DNA of 64,000 bases from Croceibacterium mercuriale (GTDB lineage Bacteria > Pseudomonadota > Alphaproteobacteria > Sphingomonadales > Sphingomonadaceae), in NCBI RefSeq assembly GCF_000802385.1, contig NZ_JTDN01000001.1, forward strand, positions 69,501 to 133,500. The letters are read 5' to 3'. The notes under the pieces are model-generated. The model ran no database searches, was not told where the DNA came from, and worked only from the letters and a program-made list of their open reading frames with translations. The first letter of the stretch is position 1. Each line of letters begins with the position of its first letter. Made by a program: the position numbers and the translations under genes. This document shows positions 47,908 through 55,664 of this stretch, one piece after another.

Positions 47908-49500
47908 TTACTCGGCGGTGTCGTCCGCCTTCTTCTTGGCCGGAGCCTTCTTCTTAGCGGCGGGCTTGTCGGCCGCGTCCTCGCTCTCGGAGGCACCCTC
48001 GGCCGCAGGTTCGGCCTTCTTCTTGGGCGCAGCCTTCTTATTCGGCTTCTCGCCTTCGCCATCGGTGGCATCGGCGCCTGCCTCGACAGGAGCGTCGTCG
48101 GCAGCGACCTTGGTCTTCTTGGCGCCAGCCTTCTTGGCAGGCTTCGCGTCAGCCGGCTGCGCGTCGGTGCCTTCCTCGGCCTCGATCGCGGCTTCCAGTT
48201 CCTCGCGGGTCACTTCCCGCTCGGTCACTTCGGCCTTGTCGAACAGGAAGTCGACGACCTTGTCCTCGTACAGCGGGGCACGCAGCTGGGCGAGGGCCAT
48301 GGGATCGTTGCGCACGAACTCCACGAACCGCTCGCGATCCTGCGGGCGGTACTGCTGCGCCGCCTGCTGGACCAGCATGCCCATTTCCTGCTGGCTGATC
48401 TCGACGCCGTTGGCCTGGCCGATCTCCGACAGCAGCAGGCCCAGGCGCACGCGGCGCTCGGCAATGCGGCGGTAATCGTCCTTCTCGGACTCGATCTCGG
48501 CACGGGCGGCCTCCGGATCCTCCTCGCGGGCGATCTCGGCTTCCAGCTGCTGCCAGATCTGGTTGAACTCGGCCTCCACCATGCTCGGCGGCACGGCGAA
48601 GTCGTGATCGGCGGCCAGACGGTCCAGCAGCTGACGCTTCATCTGCGTCCGGGTAAGACCGGCAGTCTCCTGCTCGACCTGCGCCTTCATCAGCTCCTTC
48701 AGCTTGTCGAGACCTTCCAGGCCGAAGTTCTTGGCGAACTCGTCATCAATAACCGTATCGCCCTCGACCTTCACCGCCTTCACGGTGATGGCGAACTGCG
48801 CGTCCTTGCCCTTCAGGTCTTCGGCCGGATAGTCGGCGGGGAAGGTCACGGTGATGGTCTTCTCCTCACCGGCCTTGGCCCCCGTCAGCTGCTCCTCGAA
48901 GCCGGGGATGAACTGGCCGGAACCGAGCACCAGCGGCTGGTCCTCGCCCTTGCCGCCGTCGAACTCGACGCCGTCGATGCTGCCGGTGAAGTCGATGATC
49001 AGCTGGTTGCCGTCGGCGGCCGCATGGCCCTCCGGCGCATCGGAGTAGCTCTTCTGCCGGTCGGCCAGCTGGCGGATGGCGGCATCGACCGCCTCGTCCG
49101 TGGCGGGCACGGTCAGCTTTTCCAGCGTCAGCCCGTCGACGGACGGCGCCGCGATGTCGGGCAGCACTTCCAGTTCCACGGTCAGCTGGGCATCCTTGCC
49201 CTGCTCATACCCCTCGGCCATGTCGACCTTGGGCTGCAGCGCCGGGCGCAGCTGCTTGTCGCGCAGCAGCGATTCGACCGATTCCTGCAGCGTGGTGTTC
49301 AGCGCATCGGCATGGATCGCCTCGCCGTGCATCTTGCGCACCAGGTTGGCGGGCACCTTGCCGGGGCGGAAGCCGGGCATCTTTACCTGCGGGGCGACCT
49401 TCTTGATCTCCGCATCGACGCGCGCCTGGATCTCGCCGGCCGGTATCGTAAGTGTAAAGGCGCGCTTCAGGCCTTCATTGGTGGTCTCGACGATCTGCAT
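47908..49500 (-). CDS. tig: Trigger factor with a long basic/acidic C-terminal tail
   Basis: A 530-residue ribosome-bound chaperone. Domains: N-terminal ribosome-binding domain with MPGFRPGKVPANLVRK, an FKBP-type prolyl isomerase domain (about 150-240, GSGQFIPGFEEQLTGAKAGEEK), and the helical C-terminal cradle. E. coli Tig has 432 residues; the extra length here is an 86-residue tail (445-530) of Lys, Ala, Pro and acidic blocks such as KKAAPKKKAEP and AAKKKAPAKKK. Its role is unknown. The ATG at 49500 has GGAAGG-like sequence upstream, and tRNA-Leu lies 65 nt beyond. Confidence 0.95.
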   Translation of the reverse strand: MQIVETTNEGLKRAFTLTIPAGEIQARVDAEIKKVAPQVKMPGFRPGKVPANLVRKMHGEAIHADALNTTLQESVESLLRDKQLRPALQPKVDMAEGYEQGKDAQLTVELEVLPDIAAPSVDGLTLEKLTVPATDEAVDAAIRQLADRQKSYSDAPEGHAAADGNQLIIDFTGSIDGVEFDGGKGEDQPLVLGSGQFIPGFEEQLTGAKAGEEKTITVTFPADYPAEDLKGKDAQFAITVKAVKVEGDTVIDDEFAKNFGLEGLDKLKELMKAQVEQETAGLTRTQMKRQLLDRLAADHDFAVPPSMVEAEFNQIWQQLEAEIAREEDPEAARAEIESEKDDYRRIAERRVRLGLLLSEIGQANGVEISQQEMGMLVQQAAQQYRPQDRERFVEFVRNDPMALAQLRAPLYEDKVVDFLFDKAEVTEREVTREELEAAIEAEEGTDAQPADAKPAKKAGAKKTKVAADDAPVEAGADATDGEGEKPNKKAAPKKKAEPAAEGASESEDAADKPAAKKKAPAKKKADDTAE

Positions 49501-49564
49501 TCAAACAAGCCTTCCACACATAAGCGAACGGGTTTCGTCAGCGGAACGGTGGCGACGGCTGCGC

Positions 49565-49649
49565 TGGTGCGGGCGAAGGGACTCGAACCCCCACATCTTG
49601 CGATACTGGAACCTAAATCCAGCGCGTCTACCAGTTCCGCCACGCCCGC
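49565..49649 (-). tRNA. tRNA-Leu (TAG anticodon)
   Basis: 85 nt including an encoded CCA. The acceptor GCGGGCG pairs with CGCCCGC; the D-loop has the Leu-type TGGTAGACGC; the anticodon stem CTGGA/TCCAG encloses loop TTTAGGT with anticodon TAG; a long variable arm marks a class II tRNA; and the T arm contains GGTTCGAGTCC. Reads CUA and related Leu codons. It is on the same strand as tig and upstream of it. Confidence 0.95.
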
Positions 49650-49789
49650 ACGGATCACGACGAAGCGCAGCAGGCGAGACACCTGCGATGCGAAGCCTGC
49701 GCCCTTAATCGGCTGGCACGGAAAGGGCAAGCTTCTGCGGGGAACAGGTGCAGCAGCCATCACGTTGAGTGGGCAAAGGAGTGCTTGCC

Positions 49790-50152
49790 ATGGCCGACCC
49801 CATCTATTCCGCCGACGATTACGGGACGCCCAGCATCCCGCCGGCAACCCCGCCTGCGGTGGATACCCACGCCAGCGCGCAGGATGCCGCTACCTTGACC
49901 GATGCCGATGGCGACAGTGATTCGCCCGGCAGCGTGCTGTGGGATTTCGACCGCTCCGAAGAGGACGAGGAACTGCAGCCGGGCTCCACTCCGGACGAGG
50001 TGGTACCGGAAACCCCCAATCCGATCGAGCCAGCCCCGCCGCCCGAAGTGTTTCCGGACGGTGGCGACATCGACGAACCCGGCGCCGTTCCGGACGATGT
50101 GCCATCGCTCCCGGGCGAGGCACCGGCGGAAACCCCGCCGCCGCAATATTGA
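49790..50152 (+). CDS. Acidic, proline-rich hypothetical protein
   Basis: A 120-residue protein very rich in Asp, Glu and Pro, with almost no basic residues and no clear fold, signal peptide or helix. Pro-Glu/Pro-Asp motifs recur (PGSTPDEVVPETPNP, PPPEVFPDGG). It is probably disordered. The ATG at 49790 has AGGAG about 8 nt upstream, which supports translation. It is followed 32 nt later by the DUF3297 gene. No known family. Confidence 0.55.
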   Translation: MADPIYSADDYGTPSIPPATPPAVDTHASAQDAATLTDADGDSDSPGSVLWDFDRSEEDEELQPGSTPDEVVPETPNPIEPAPPPEVFPDGGDIDEPGAVPDDVPSLPGEAPAETPPPQY

Positions 50153-50184
50153 TTTTGCAGCCGGCGCGTGTCAGCGGCTGGGGC

Positions 50185-50529
50185 ATGAGCGAACAGGACA
50201 TGCCCGAACCGGCCGAAAGCCAGCCCGACACCGCTGCGGAGGCTGTCGACACCACGACGCAGGGCGCCGCGACACCGCCTGACCGGCTGGCCATCGATCC
50301 GGCCAGCCCGTTTTTCGATGAAACAGTGCTGCGCCGCGGTGTGGGCATCCGCTTCAAGGGGACGGTGCGCACCAATATCGAGGAATATTGCATTCCCGAG
50401 AATTGGGTGCGTGTGCAGGCCGGCAAGGCGATGGACCGCAAGGGCCGTCCGCTGACGCTCAAGCTGATCGGCCCGGTGGAAGCCTGGTTCGAGGATCTGG
50501 GTGAGGACGCGCCCGTCAATCGCCTGTGA
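50185..50529 (+). CDS. DUF3297 family protein
   Basis: A 114-residue protein. After a low-complexity acidic N-terminus (1-30), the rest is the DUF3297 domain: [35 protein letters not shown], and [25 protein letters not shown]. The family is small, soluble and of unknown function, mostly in proteobacteria. The ATG at 50185 is used. It converges on the nhaA remnant. Confidence 0.85.
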   Translation: MSEQDMPEPAESQPDTAAEAVDTTTQGAATPPDRLAIDPASPFFDETVLRRGVGIRFKGTVRTNIEEYCIPENWVRVQAGKAMDRKGRPLTLKLIGPVEAWFEDLGEDAPVNRL

Positions 50530-50544
50530 TGTTCCTTCTGGTCG

Positions 50545-51005
50545 CGCCTGCACGAGTGCCGGCGCGACCAGTCGCAGCACGAAGTAGCCAAGCACGCCGA
50601 GATGGCGGAGCCTGCGACGGTCCCGAGCTTCGCTTCTTCCACAGCAACAGGTGATTCGGGACGGCAAGGGCGCTGATGAACAGGCTTATCGTGAAGCTGA
50701 TGCCGCACAATGTGCTGGTGCCCCACAGCTGACCCCAGCTGACACCGGTAAGCCGCCTGGCGAACCCGATCCGGTCCGCAACGGCGGCGCTGCCGAAGAT
50801 GCCGAGCTGCTTGCCCGCCACCAGTCCCGCACCGACCGCCAGCGGCAACGGATCGGCGAACGCTGCCAGACCCAGCGCGCCAGCGCCACGCCTGCATTGG
50901 CAAAGCCGAACAGCGGCACCACCACGTAGGCGTTCCAGCCCACCAGCGCATGGTCCGCCCTCATCAGCATGGGCGAGCCATCACCCCGCGGCAGGGGGAT
51001 TGTCA
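50545..51005 (-). pseudogene. Decayed C-terminal half of a Na+/H+ antiporter NhaA
   Basis: Reading the minus strand, successive pieces of NhaA appear in different frames: [23 protein letters not shown] and [15 protein letters not shown]; then [25 protein letters not shown] with [17 protein letters not shown]; then [15 protein letters not shown]; then [11 protein letters not shown]. At least three frameshifts separate them, and the N-terminal half is gone. The sequence beyond about 51005 is unrelated and AT-richer. The edges are approximate. This is a non-functional remnant in the 620-nt gap between two plus-strand genes. Confidence 0.85.
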
Positions 51006-51149
51006 CCAGCTTATGGACAATGAAGCCTTTGGGACTACGCCAACCAAGTTTTTGCCTGCTGGTTCCCAACTCTGCATAAAATATGTTTACCCACCCGACC
51101 AACCGACTACACAGCACGACGGGTCGTTTAGAAAAGGGTCTCGGGGGCT
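51006..51149 (+). promoter_or_regulatory. AT-rich leader of the glycosyltransferase gene
   Basis: About 144 nt clearly lower in GC than the surroundings, between the nhaA remnant and the next start codon. TTGCCT at 51052-51057 and TAAAAT at 51077-51082, 19 nt apart, could be a weak promoter. TCTCGGGGG lies just before the ATG. No coding sequence was recognised in it. Confidence 0.4.
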
Positions 51150-52589
51150 ATGATCTCTGGGGGTGTGACGGTGTTGCAGCTTGCGGCGCTGGTCGAGCAT
51201 GAACTGTTGCTGTTTGCAGGAGTGTTCTTCCTTGTCGGCGCGCTTGACGAGCTGGCCGTGGATGTCGTGTTCGGCTTCCTGCGGCTGACCGGGCGCGTGC
51301 GGGAGTGGACGATCAACCGGGAGGAGGGCGAGCGCCCCCTGTCCGGACGGGCCGCCGTGTTCATTCCGGCATGGCTGGAACACGAGGTCATCACCGATAC
51401 CATCGCCACCACGCTGAAGGCGTGGCCGCAGGATGCGCTGCGCCTGTATGTCGGCTGCTACTGCAACGATCCGCGCACGGTGGAAGCCATCATCCGCGGC
51501 ACCGGCGGGGACCCGCGGGTGCGGCTGGTGGTGCACGAACGCGCCGGGCCGACGACCAAGGCAGACTGCCTGAATCGCCTCTACACCGCCATGGAACATG
51601 ACGAGCAGCGCGGTGGCTACGCTTTCCGCATGGTGGTGCTGCACGACGCGGAGGATATGGTCGATCCTGCCGGTCTGGCCCTGCTCGACCGCGGGATTGC
51701 CGAGGCCGAGTTCGTCCAGCTGCCCGTCCTGCCCGAACCGCAGGCGCGTTCGCGCTGGGTCGGCAGCCATTATTGCGAGGAATTTGCCGAGGCGCATGGC
51801 AAGGCCATGGTCGTGCGGGATGCGCTGGCGGCGTCGCTGCCCTCGGCCGGGGTCGGCTGCGCCTTCTCCCGCACCATGCTGGCGCGCATCGCCGGCGAAA
51901 TGGCGACGACCACGGACGCGACCGGCCCGTTCTCCGTCGAGTCCCTGACCGAGGATTACGAGTTGGGCCTCAGGATCAAGGCCGCCGGTGGACGCTCCCG
52001 CTTCCTGCGGGTGCGCGGCGAGGACGGGCGGCTGATCGCCACCCGTGCGTGCTTCCCGGCAAAGCTGGACCAGTCCGTGCGGCAGAAGGCGCGCTGGGTG
52101 CATGGCATCGCGCTGCAGGGCTGGGACCGGATGGGCTGGGCCAGTGGCAGCGGGCTGGGCGAAACATGGATGCGCATCCGTGACCGGCGTGGACCGCTAT
52201 CCGCGCTGGTGCTGTTCGCCGCCTATGCGCTGCTGGCGCTGGGAACCGGATTGTGGGTGGCGAGCCTGGCGGGCTACGACCACCCGTTCGCCATGGGCAC
52301 GGCCACCAGATGGCTGCTGGCGCTCAACTTCGCCAGCTTCGTCTGGCGCGCCGGCTCCCGCTACCTGTTCACCACGCGCGAATATGGCCCGGCCGAAGGT
52401 TTCCGTGCCGTGCTGCGCATCCCGCTGTCCAACGTCATCGCCATCATGGCCGGGCGGCGGGCACTGAGCGCCTATGTCAGCACCCTGCGCGGCGGGGCGC
52501 CGCAATGGGACAAGACCTTCCACCACGCCCATCCCAGCACCATGGCTGACCGGGTGACGCCTTATCGCCGGACTCGCGCACTCTCGTGA
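51150..52589 (+). CDS. NfrB-like membrane glycosyltransferase (short form)
   Basis: A 479-residue family 2 glycosyltransferase. The N-terminal helix ends GALDELAVDVVFGF, as in E. coli NfrB; the GT-A core has HDAEDMV (DXD type), TEDYELGLRIKAAGG and QKARWVHGI; about three C-terminal helices follow, ending in the NfrB-like ALSAYVSTLRGGAPQWDKT with HHAHP. Such enzymes polymerise and export a sugar chain. E. coli NfrB is about 745 residues and continues into an MshEN (c-di-GMP) domain, which is missing here. The stop overlaps the next gene's GTG. Confidence 0.85.
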   Translation: MISGGVTVLQLAALVEHELLLFAGVFFLVGALDELAVDVVFGFLRLTGRVREWTINREEGERPLSGRAAVFIPAWLEHEVITDTIATTLKAWPQDALRLYVGCYCNDPRTVEAIIRGTGGDPRVRLVVHERAGPTTKADCLNRLYTAMEHDEQRGGYAFRMVVLHDAEDMVDPAGLALLDRGIAEAEFVQLPVLPEPQARSRWVGSHYCEEFAEAHGKAMVVRDALAASLPSAGVGCAFSRTMLARIAGEMATTTDATGPFSVESLTEDYELGLRIKAAGGRSRFLRVRGEDGRLIATRACFPAKLDQSVRQKARWVHGIALQGWDRMGWASGSGLGETWMRIRDRRGPLSALVLFAAYALLALGTGLWVASLAGYDHPFAMGTATRWLLALNFASFVWRAGSRYLFTTREYGPAEGFRAVLRIPLSNVIAIMAGRRALSAYVSTLRGGAPQWDKTFHHAHPSTMADRVTPYRRTRALS

Positions 52590-53863
52590 GCCGTCGGCCG
52601 GTCAACTCCAGGGCAGCCTTCCGCGGACAGCCGCTGCTGCTGCTCGGCGGCCTGGTGCTTGGCTGGTGCGGCCTGCGTGCCGCCCACTGGGAAAGTCCCT
52701 GGCCGGCGCAGGACCAGGCGGCGGAGCTGGAGCAGTCGGCGTTCGATCCTGCTTCGCCCGTTGCCGGACCCGCAGCGAGCCCGGTGGACGCTGATGCGCC
52801 AAGCCAGGATGACTGGCTGGAGCGGCCCTTGCCGGCGCCGGTCCCGCAGCGTCCCGGCTGGCAGCGGCTTTCGGGACGGAGCGGCTCAGCCGCTGACGGC
52901 GTGGCTCCCTTCACGGGCGTGCCATGGCGGCTGGCGCGGGCCACGGATGTGGTGCCGCCGGCAGGCACGTCGACGCAGGATGTGCCCCCTGCCACCCTGA
53001 TCGGCAGCGAACTGCTGATGCTGGCCGGGCTGGCGCAAATGGAAGTTCCGGAAATGCTGCTCGCCTATCTGCAGCCTGCTGCGCTGCGCCCGTCGGCCCC
53101 GGTCCGCCCGTCGGCACCGGCGGCGGCACTGGCGGCATCGGCGGCGCGTCCCGGCGTTCCGCAGGCGGCCGTCGGGGCGACGATCACGCCGGTCCCGCGC
53201 ATGGCAGGCGCCGGGCGCTGGAGCGGCGATGGCTGGGTGCTGCTGCGGGACGATGCCGCCACCGCACTCACCCCGGGCCGGCCGTCCTATGGCCGCAGTC
53301 AGGCGGGCGCGGTCCTGCGGTATCGGCTGACGTCCGGAACCGGCGGCCTGTCGCCGCAGCTTTATCTGCGCGGCAGTTCCGCGTTGACCGGCCCGCGTGA
53401 GCAGGAGATTGCGGCCGGTGCAGCCTTGCGCCCGCTGCCCGGTGTGCCGGTCCGGGTCGCCGCGGAGCTGCGGGTCAACGACAATCGCGCCGGCAGCCAG
53501 GTGCGCCCGGCCGTGTTCGCGGTGACCGAATTGCCACCCGTGGCGCTGCCCGGCGGTACACGGGGCGAGGCCTATGTGCAGGCCGGCTATGTCGGCGGCG
53601 ATTTCGCCAGTGCCTTTGTCGATGGGCAGGCGCGGATCGACCGGCCGCTGCTGGGCCGCGGCAGCGCGCAGTTGCGGGTCGGCGCGGCCGCGTGGGGCGG
53701 GGCGCAACGCGGCAGCAACCGGGTGGATGTGGGGCCAAGCGCCAGCATCGGCTTTGCAATCGGCGGATTGCGCGGCCGGGTGGCCGCCGACTACCGTCTG
53801 CGCGTGGCCGGCAATGCGGAGCCGGCATCCGGTCCGGCCCTGACGATCGCCGCGGGTTTCTGA
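52586..53863 (+). CDS. Putative outer-membrane barrel protein, NfrA C-terminal-like
   Basis: A 425-residue protein with an N-terminal hydrophobic segment (about 15-30), a Pro/Ala-rich low-complexity stretch (about 40-200), and a C-terminal beta-rich domain (about 205-425) that alternates hydrophobic and polar residues and ends in Phe. AAWGGAQRGSNRVDVGP resembles the C-terminal domain of phage N4 adsorption protein NfrA. The TPR region of NfrA is not seen. The GTG start overlaps the glycosyltransferase stop (GTGA), so the two act together; export of the glycan is the inferred role. Confidence 0.6.
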   Translation: MSRRPVNSRAAFRGQPLLLLGGLVLGWCGLRAAHWESPWPAQDQAAELEQSAFDPASPVAGPAASPVDADAPSQDDWLERPLPAPVPQRPGWQRLSGRSGSAADGVAPFTGVPWRLARATDVVPPAGTSTQDVPPATLIGSELLMLAGLAQMEVPEMLLAYLQPAALRPSAPVRPSAPAAALAASAARPGVPQAAVGATITPVPRMAGAGRWSGDGWVLLRDDAATALTPGRPSYGRSQAGAVLRYRLTSGTGGLSPQLYLRGSSALTGPREQEIAAGAALRPLPGVPVRVAAELRVNDNRAGSQVRPAVFAVTELPPVALPGGTRGEAYVQAGYVGGDFASAFVDGQARIDRPLLGRGSAQLRVGAAAWGGAQRGSNRVDVGPSASIGFAIGGLRGRVAADYRLRVAGNAEPASGPALTIAAGF

Positions 53864-53918
53864 TCGCGACAGTCTCCGGTCGCTTCAAACCGGCCGCCGC
53901 TTGGGCTAGGCGTGGTTG

Positions 53919-54833
53919 ATGGATGTATATCTGCCGATTGCGAACCTGTCAGTGAACGGGCTGGTGATCGTGCTGCTGGGCGCGGGCACCGGCATCCTGT
54001 CGGGCCTGTTCGGCGTGGGCGGCGGGTTCCTGACCACGCCGCTGCTGATCTTCTACGGCGTGCCACCGACCGTCGCGGCCGCCTCCGCCGCCAGCCAGGT
54101 GACCGGCGCCAGCGTGTCGGGCGTCCTGGCGCATCGCAAGCGTGGCGGGGTCGATCCGCAGATCGGCGGGGTGATGGTGGTGGGCGGCATCATCGGTGCG
54201 GGTATCGGCGCCGGGCTGTTCCGGCTGCTGCAATCCTGGGGCCAGATCGATACGGTGATCAACATCCTGTATGTCGTGCTGCTGGGCACGATCGGGGGGC
54301 TGATGGGCCGGGAAAGCATCGGCACCCTGCGGGCCAGCCGCACCGGCGCACCCCGCCGCGCCGCGCGGCGGCGGCATCATCCGCTGGTCGCCAGCCTGCC
54401 GCTGCGCTGGCGGTTCTACAAGTCCGGCCTCTACATCTCGCCGCTGGCGCCGCTGATCCTGGGCGTGGTGGTCGGCATCCTGACCATGCTGATGGGCGTG
54501 GGCGGCGGCTTCATCCTGGTGCCGGCTATGCTGTATATCCTGGGCATGAGCGCGCAGGTCGTGGTCGGCACCTCGCTGTTCCAGATCCTGTTCGTCACGG
54601 TCGCCACCACCATGATGCACGCGCTGACGACGCGCGCGGTCGACATCGTGCTGGCCGGGCTGCTGCTGATCGGGTCGGTCACCGGGGCGCAGATCGGTAC
54701 CCGCCTGGCCGGGACGGCGAAGCCGGAACTGCTGCGACTGGTGCTGGCGCTGATCGTGCTGGCGATCGCGCTGCGCATGGCCTTCGGCTTGGGGGTGCGG
54801 CCCGACGCGGTCTATACGGTGATCGAGCTGTGA
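53919..54833 (+). CDS. TauE/SafE family anion exporter
   Basis: A 304-residue membrane protein with two homologous halves, each opening with the family motif: GILSGLFGVGGGFLTTPLL and GILTMLMGVGGGFILVPAML. About eight helices flank a basic cytoplasmic loop (about 128-155). The family exports sulfite, sulfonates or related organic anions. The ATG at 53919 is preferred over the TTG just before it. The stop overlaps the next gene's GTG, so the pair is coupled. Confidence 0.87.
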   Translation: MDVYLPIANLSVNGLVIVLLGAGTGILSGLFGVGGGFLTTPLLIFYGVPPTVAAASAASQVTGASVSGVLAHRKRGGVDPQIGGVMVVGGIIGAGIGAGLFRLLQSWGQIDTVINILYVVLLGTIGGLMGRESIGTLRASRTGAPRRAARRRHHPLVASLPLRWRFYKSGLYISPLAPLILGVVVGILTMLMGVGGGFILVPAMLYILGMSAQVVVGTSLFQILFVTVATTMMHALTTRAVDIVLAGLLLIGSVTGAQIGTRLAGTAKPELLRLVLALIVLAIALRMAFGLGVRPDAVYTVIEL

Positions 54834-55588
54834 GCGGCCGGCTGCTGCTGCTGGTCCTGAGCTTCCTGACCCTGACGGCGCAGCGCGATCCCGTGCTGGT
54901 GCCGGCCGTCTCGCAGAGCCGGATCGAGGTGCGGCAGGATTTCACCGGCACCGAACTGCTGCTGTATGGCGCGATCCTGGATCCGCAGGGCCGCCGCGCG
55001 ACCGAACCTTACGACATCGTGGTGGTGCTGAAGGGCCCGACAGAGGCGATGCTGGTGCGCGAGAAGCAGAAGCGGCTCGGCATCTGGGTCAATGCCGACA
55101 GCACCGCCTTCCGCTCCGCGCCGTCCTTCTTCGCGGTGTCCTCCTCCCGCCCGATCGGCCAGATCGTGGACGAGCGGACTGCCGCGATCTACGAACTGGG
55201 GCTGGATTTCATGCAGCTGTCCCCCACCGGCCTGATCGAGCCGGAGGAGCAGGCGCGCTTCTCCACCGGCCTGGTGGAGCTGCGGCGGCAGCAGGGCCTG
55301 TACAAGGAGGATGGCCGCGGCGTCTCCATCAGCCAGGACGTGCTGTATCAGGCGCGCATCGCCGTTCCCTCCAACGTCATCACCGGCCGCTACACCGCGG
55401 AAACCTTCGCCATCCAGCGCGGCCGGGTGATCGCCTCCGCCATTGCGGAGGTGGAGGTCAGCAAGGAAGGGTTCGAGAAGCTGGTGGCGGACCGGTCGCA
55501 GGATTCCGGCTTCCTGTACGGCATCTGCGTGGTGCTGCTTGCCCTCCTGACCGGCTGGGCCGCCGGGCGGCTGTTCGCGCTGGTCTGA
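54830..55588 (+). CDS. TIGR02186 family transmembrane protein
   Basis: A 252-residue protein with an N-terminal signal or anchor (about 3-17), a large extracytoplasmic domain, and a C-terminal helix (about 228-250). The pattern ELLLYGAILDP, YDIVVVLKGP, KRLGIWVNADS and APSFFAVSSSRP matches the alphaproteobacterial TIGR02186 family. It is regularly found beside a TauE/SafE gene, as here with a GTGA overlap, which suggests an accessory subunit of that exporter. Biochemical role unknown. Confidence 0.85.
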   Translation: MSGRLLLLVLSFLTLTAQRDPVLVPAVSQSRIEVRQDFTGTELLLYGAILDPQGRRATEPYDIVVVLKGPTEAMLVREKQKRLGIWVNADSTAFRSAPSFFAVSSSRPIGQIVDERTAAIYELGLDFMQLSPTGLIEPEEQARFSTGLVELRRQQGLYKEDGRGVSISQDVLYQARIAVPSNVITGRYTAETFAIQRGRVIASAIAEVEVSKEGFEKLVADRSQDSGFLYGICVVLLALLTGWAAGRLFALV

Positions 55589-55664
55589 GTTTCAGGCGTT
55601 TAGGGCCTGTTTAGACCCCTGCCGCTATCCTTCACCGCCACTGCCGGCACGAAGGACGACCCCG

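Noticed and set aside
49565-51149. tRNA-Leu as an integration site for a genomic island
   Set aside because: The accessory-looking genes lie on the 5' side of the tRNA, and no integrase or duplicated tRNA 3' end was seen.
51150-53863. Prophage, because relatives are named phage N4 adsorption proteins
   Set aside because: NfrA and NfrB are host envelope proteins that the phage exploits. No phage structural, lysis or replication genes are present.
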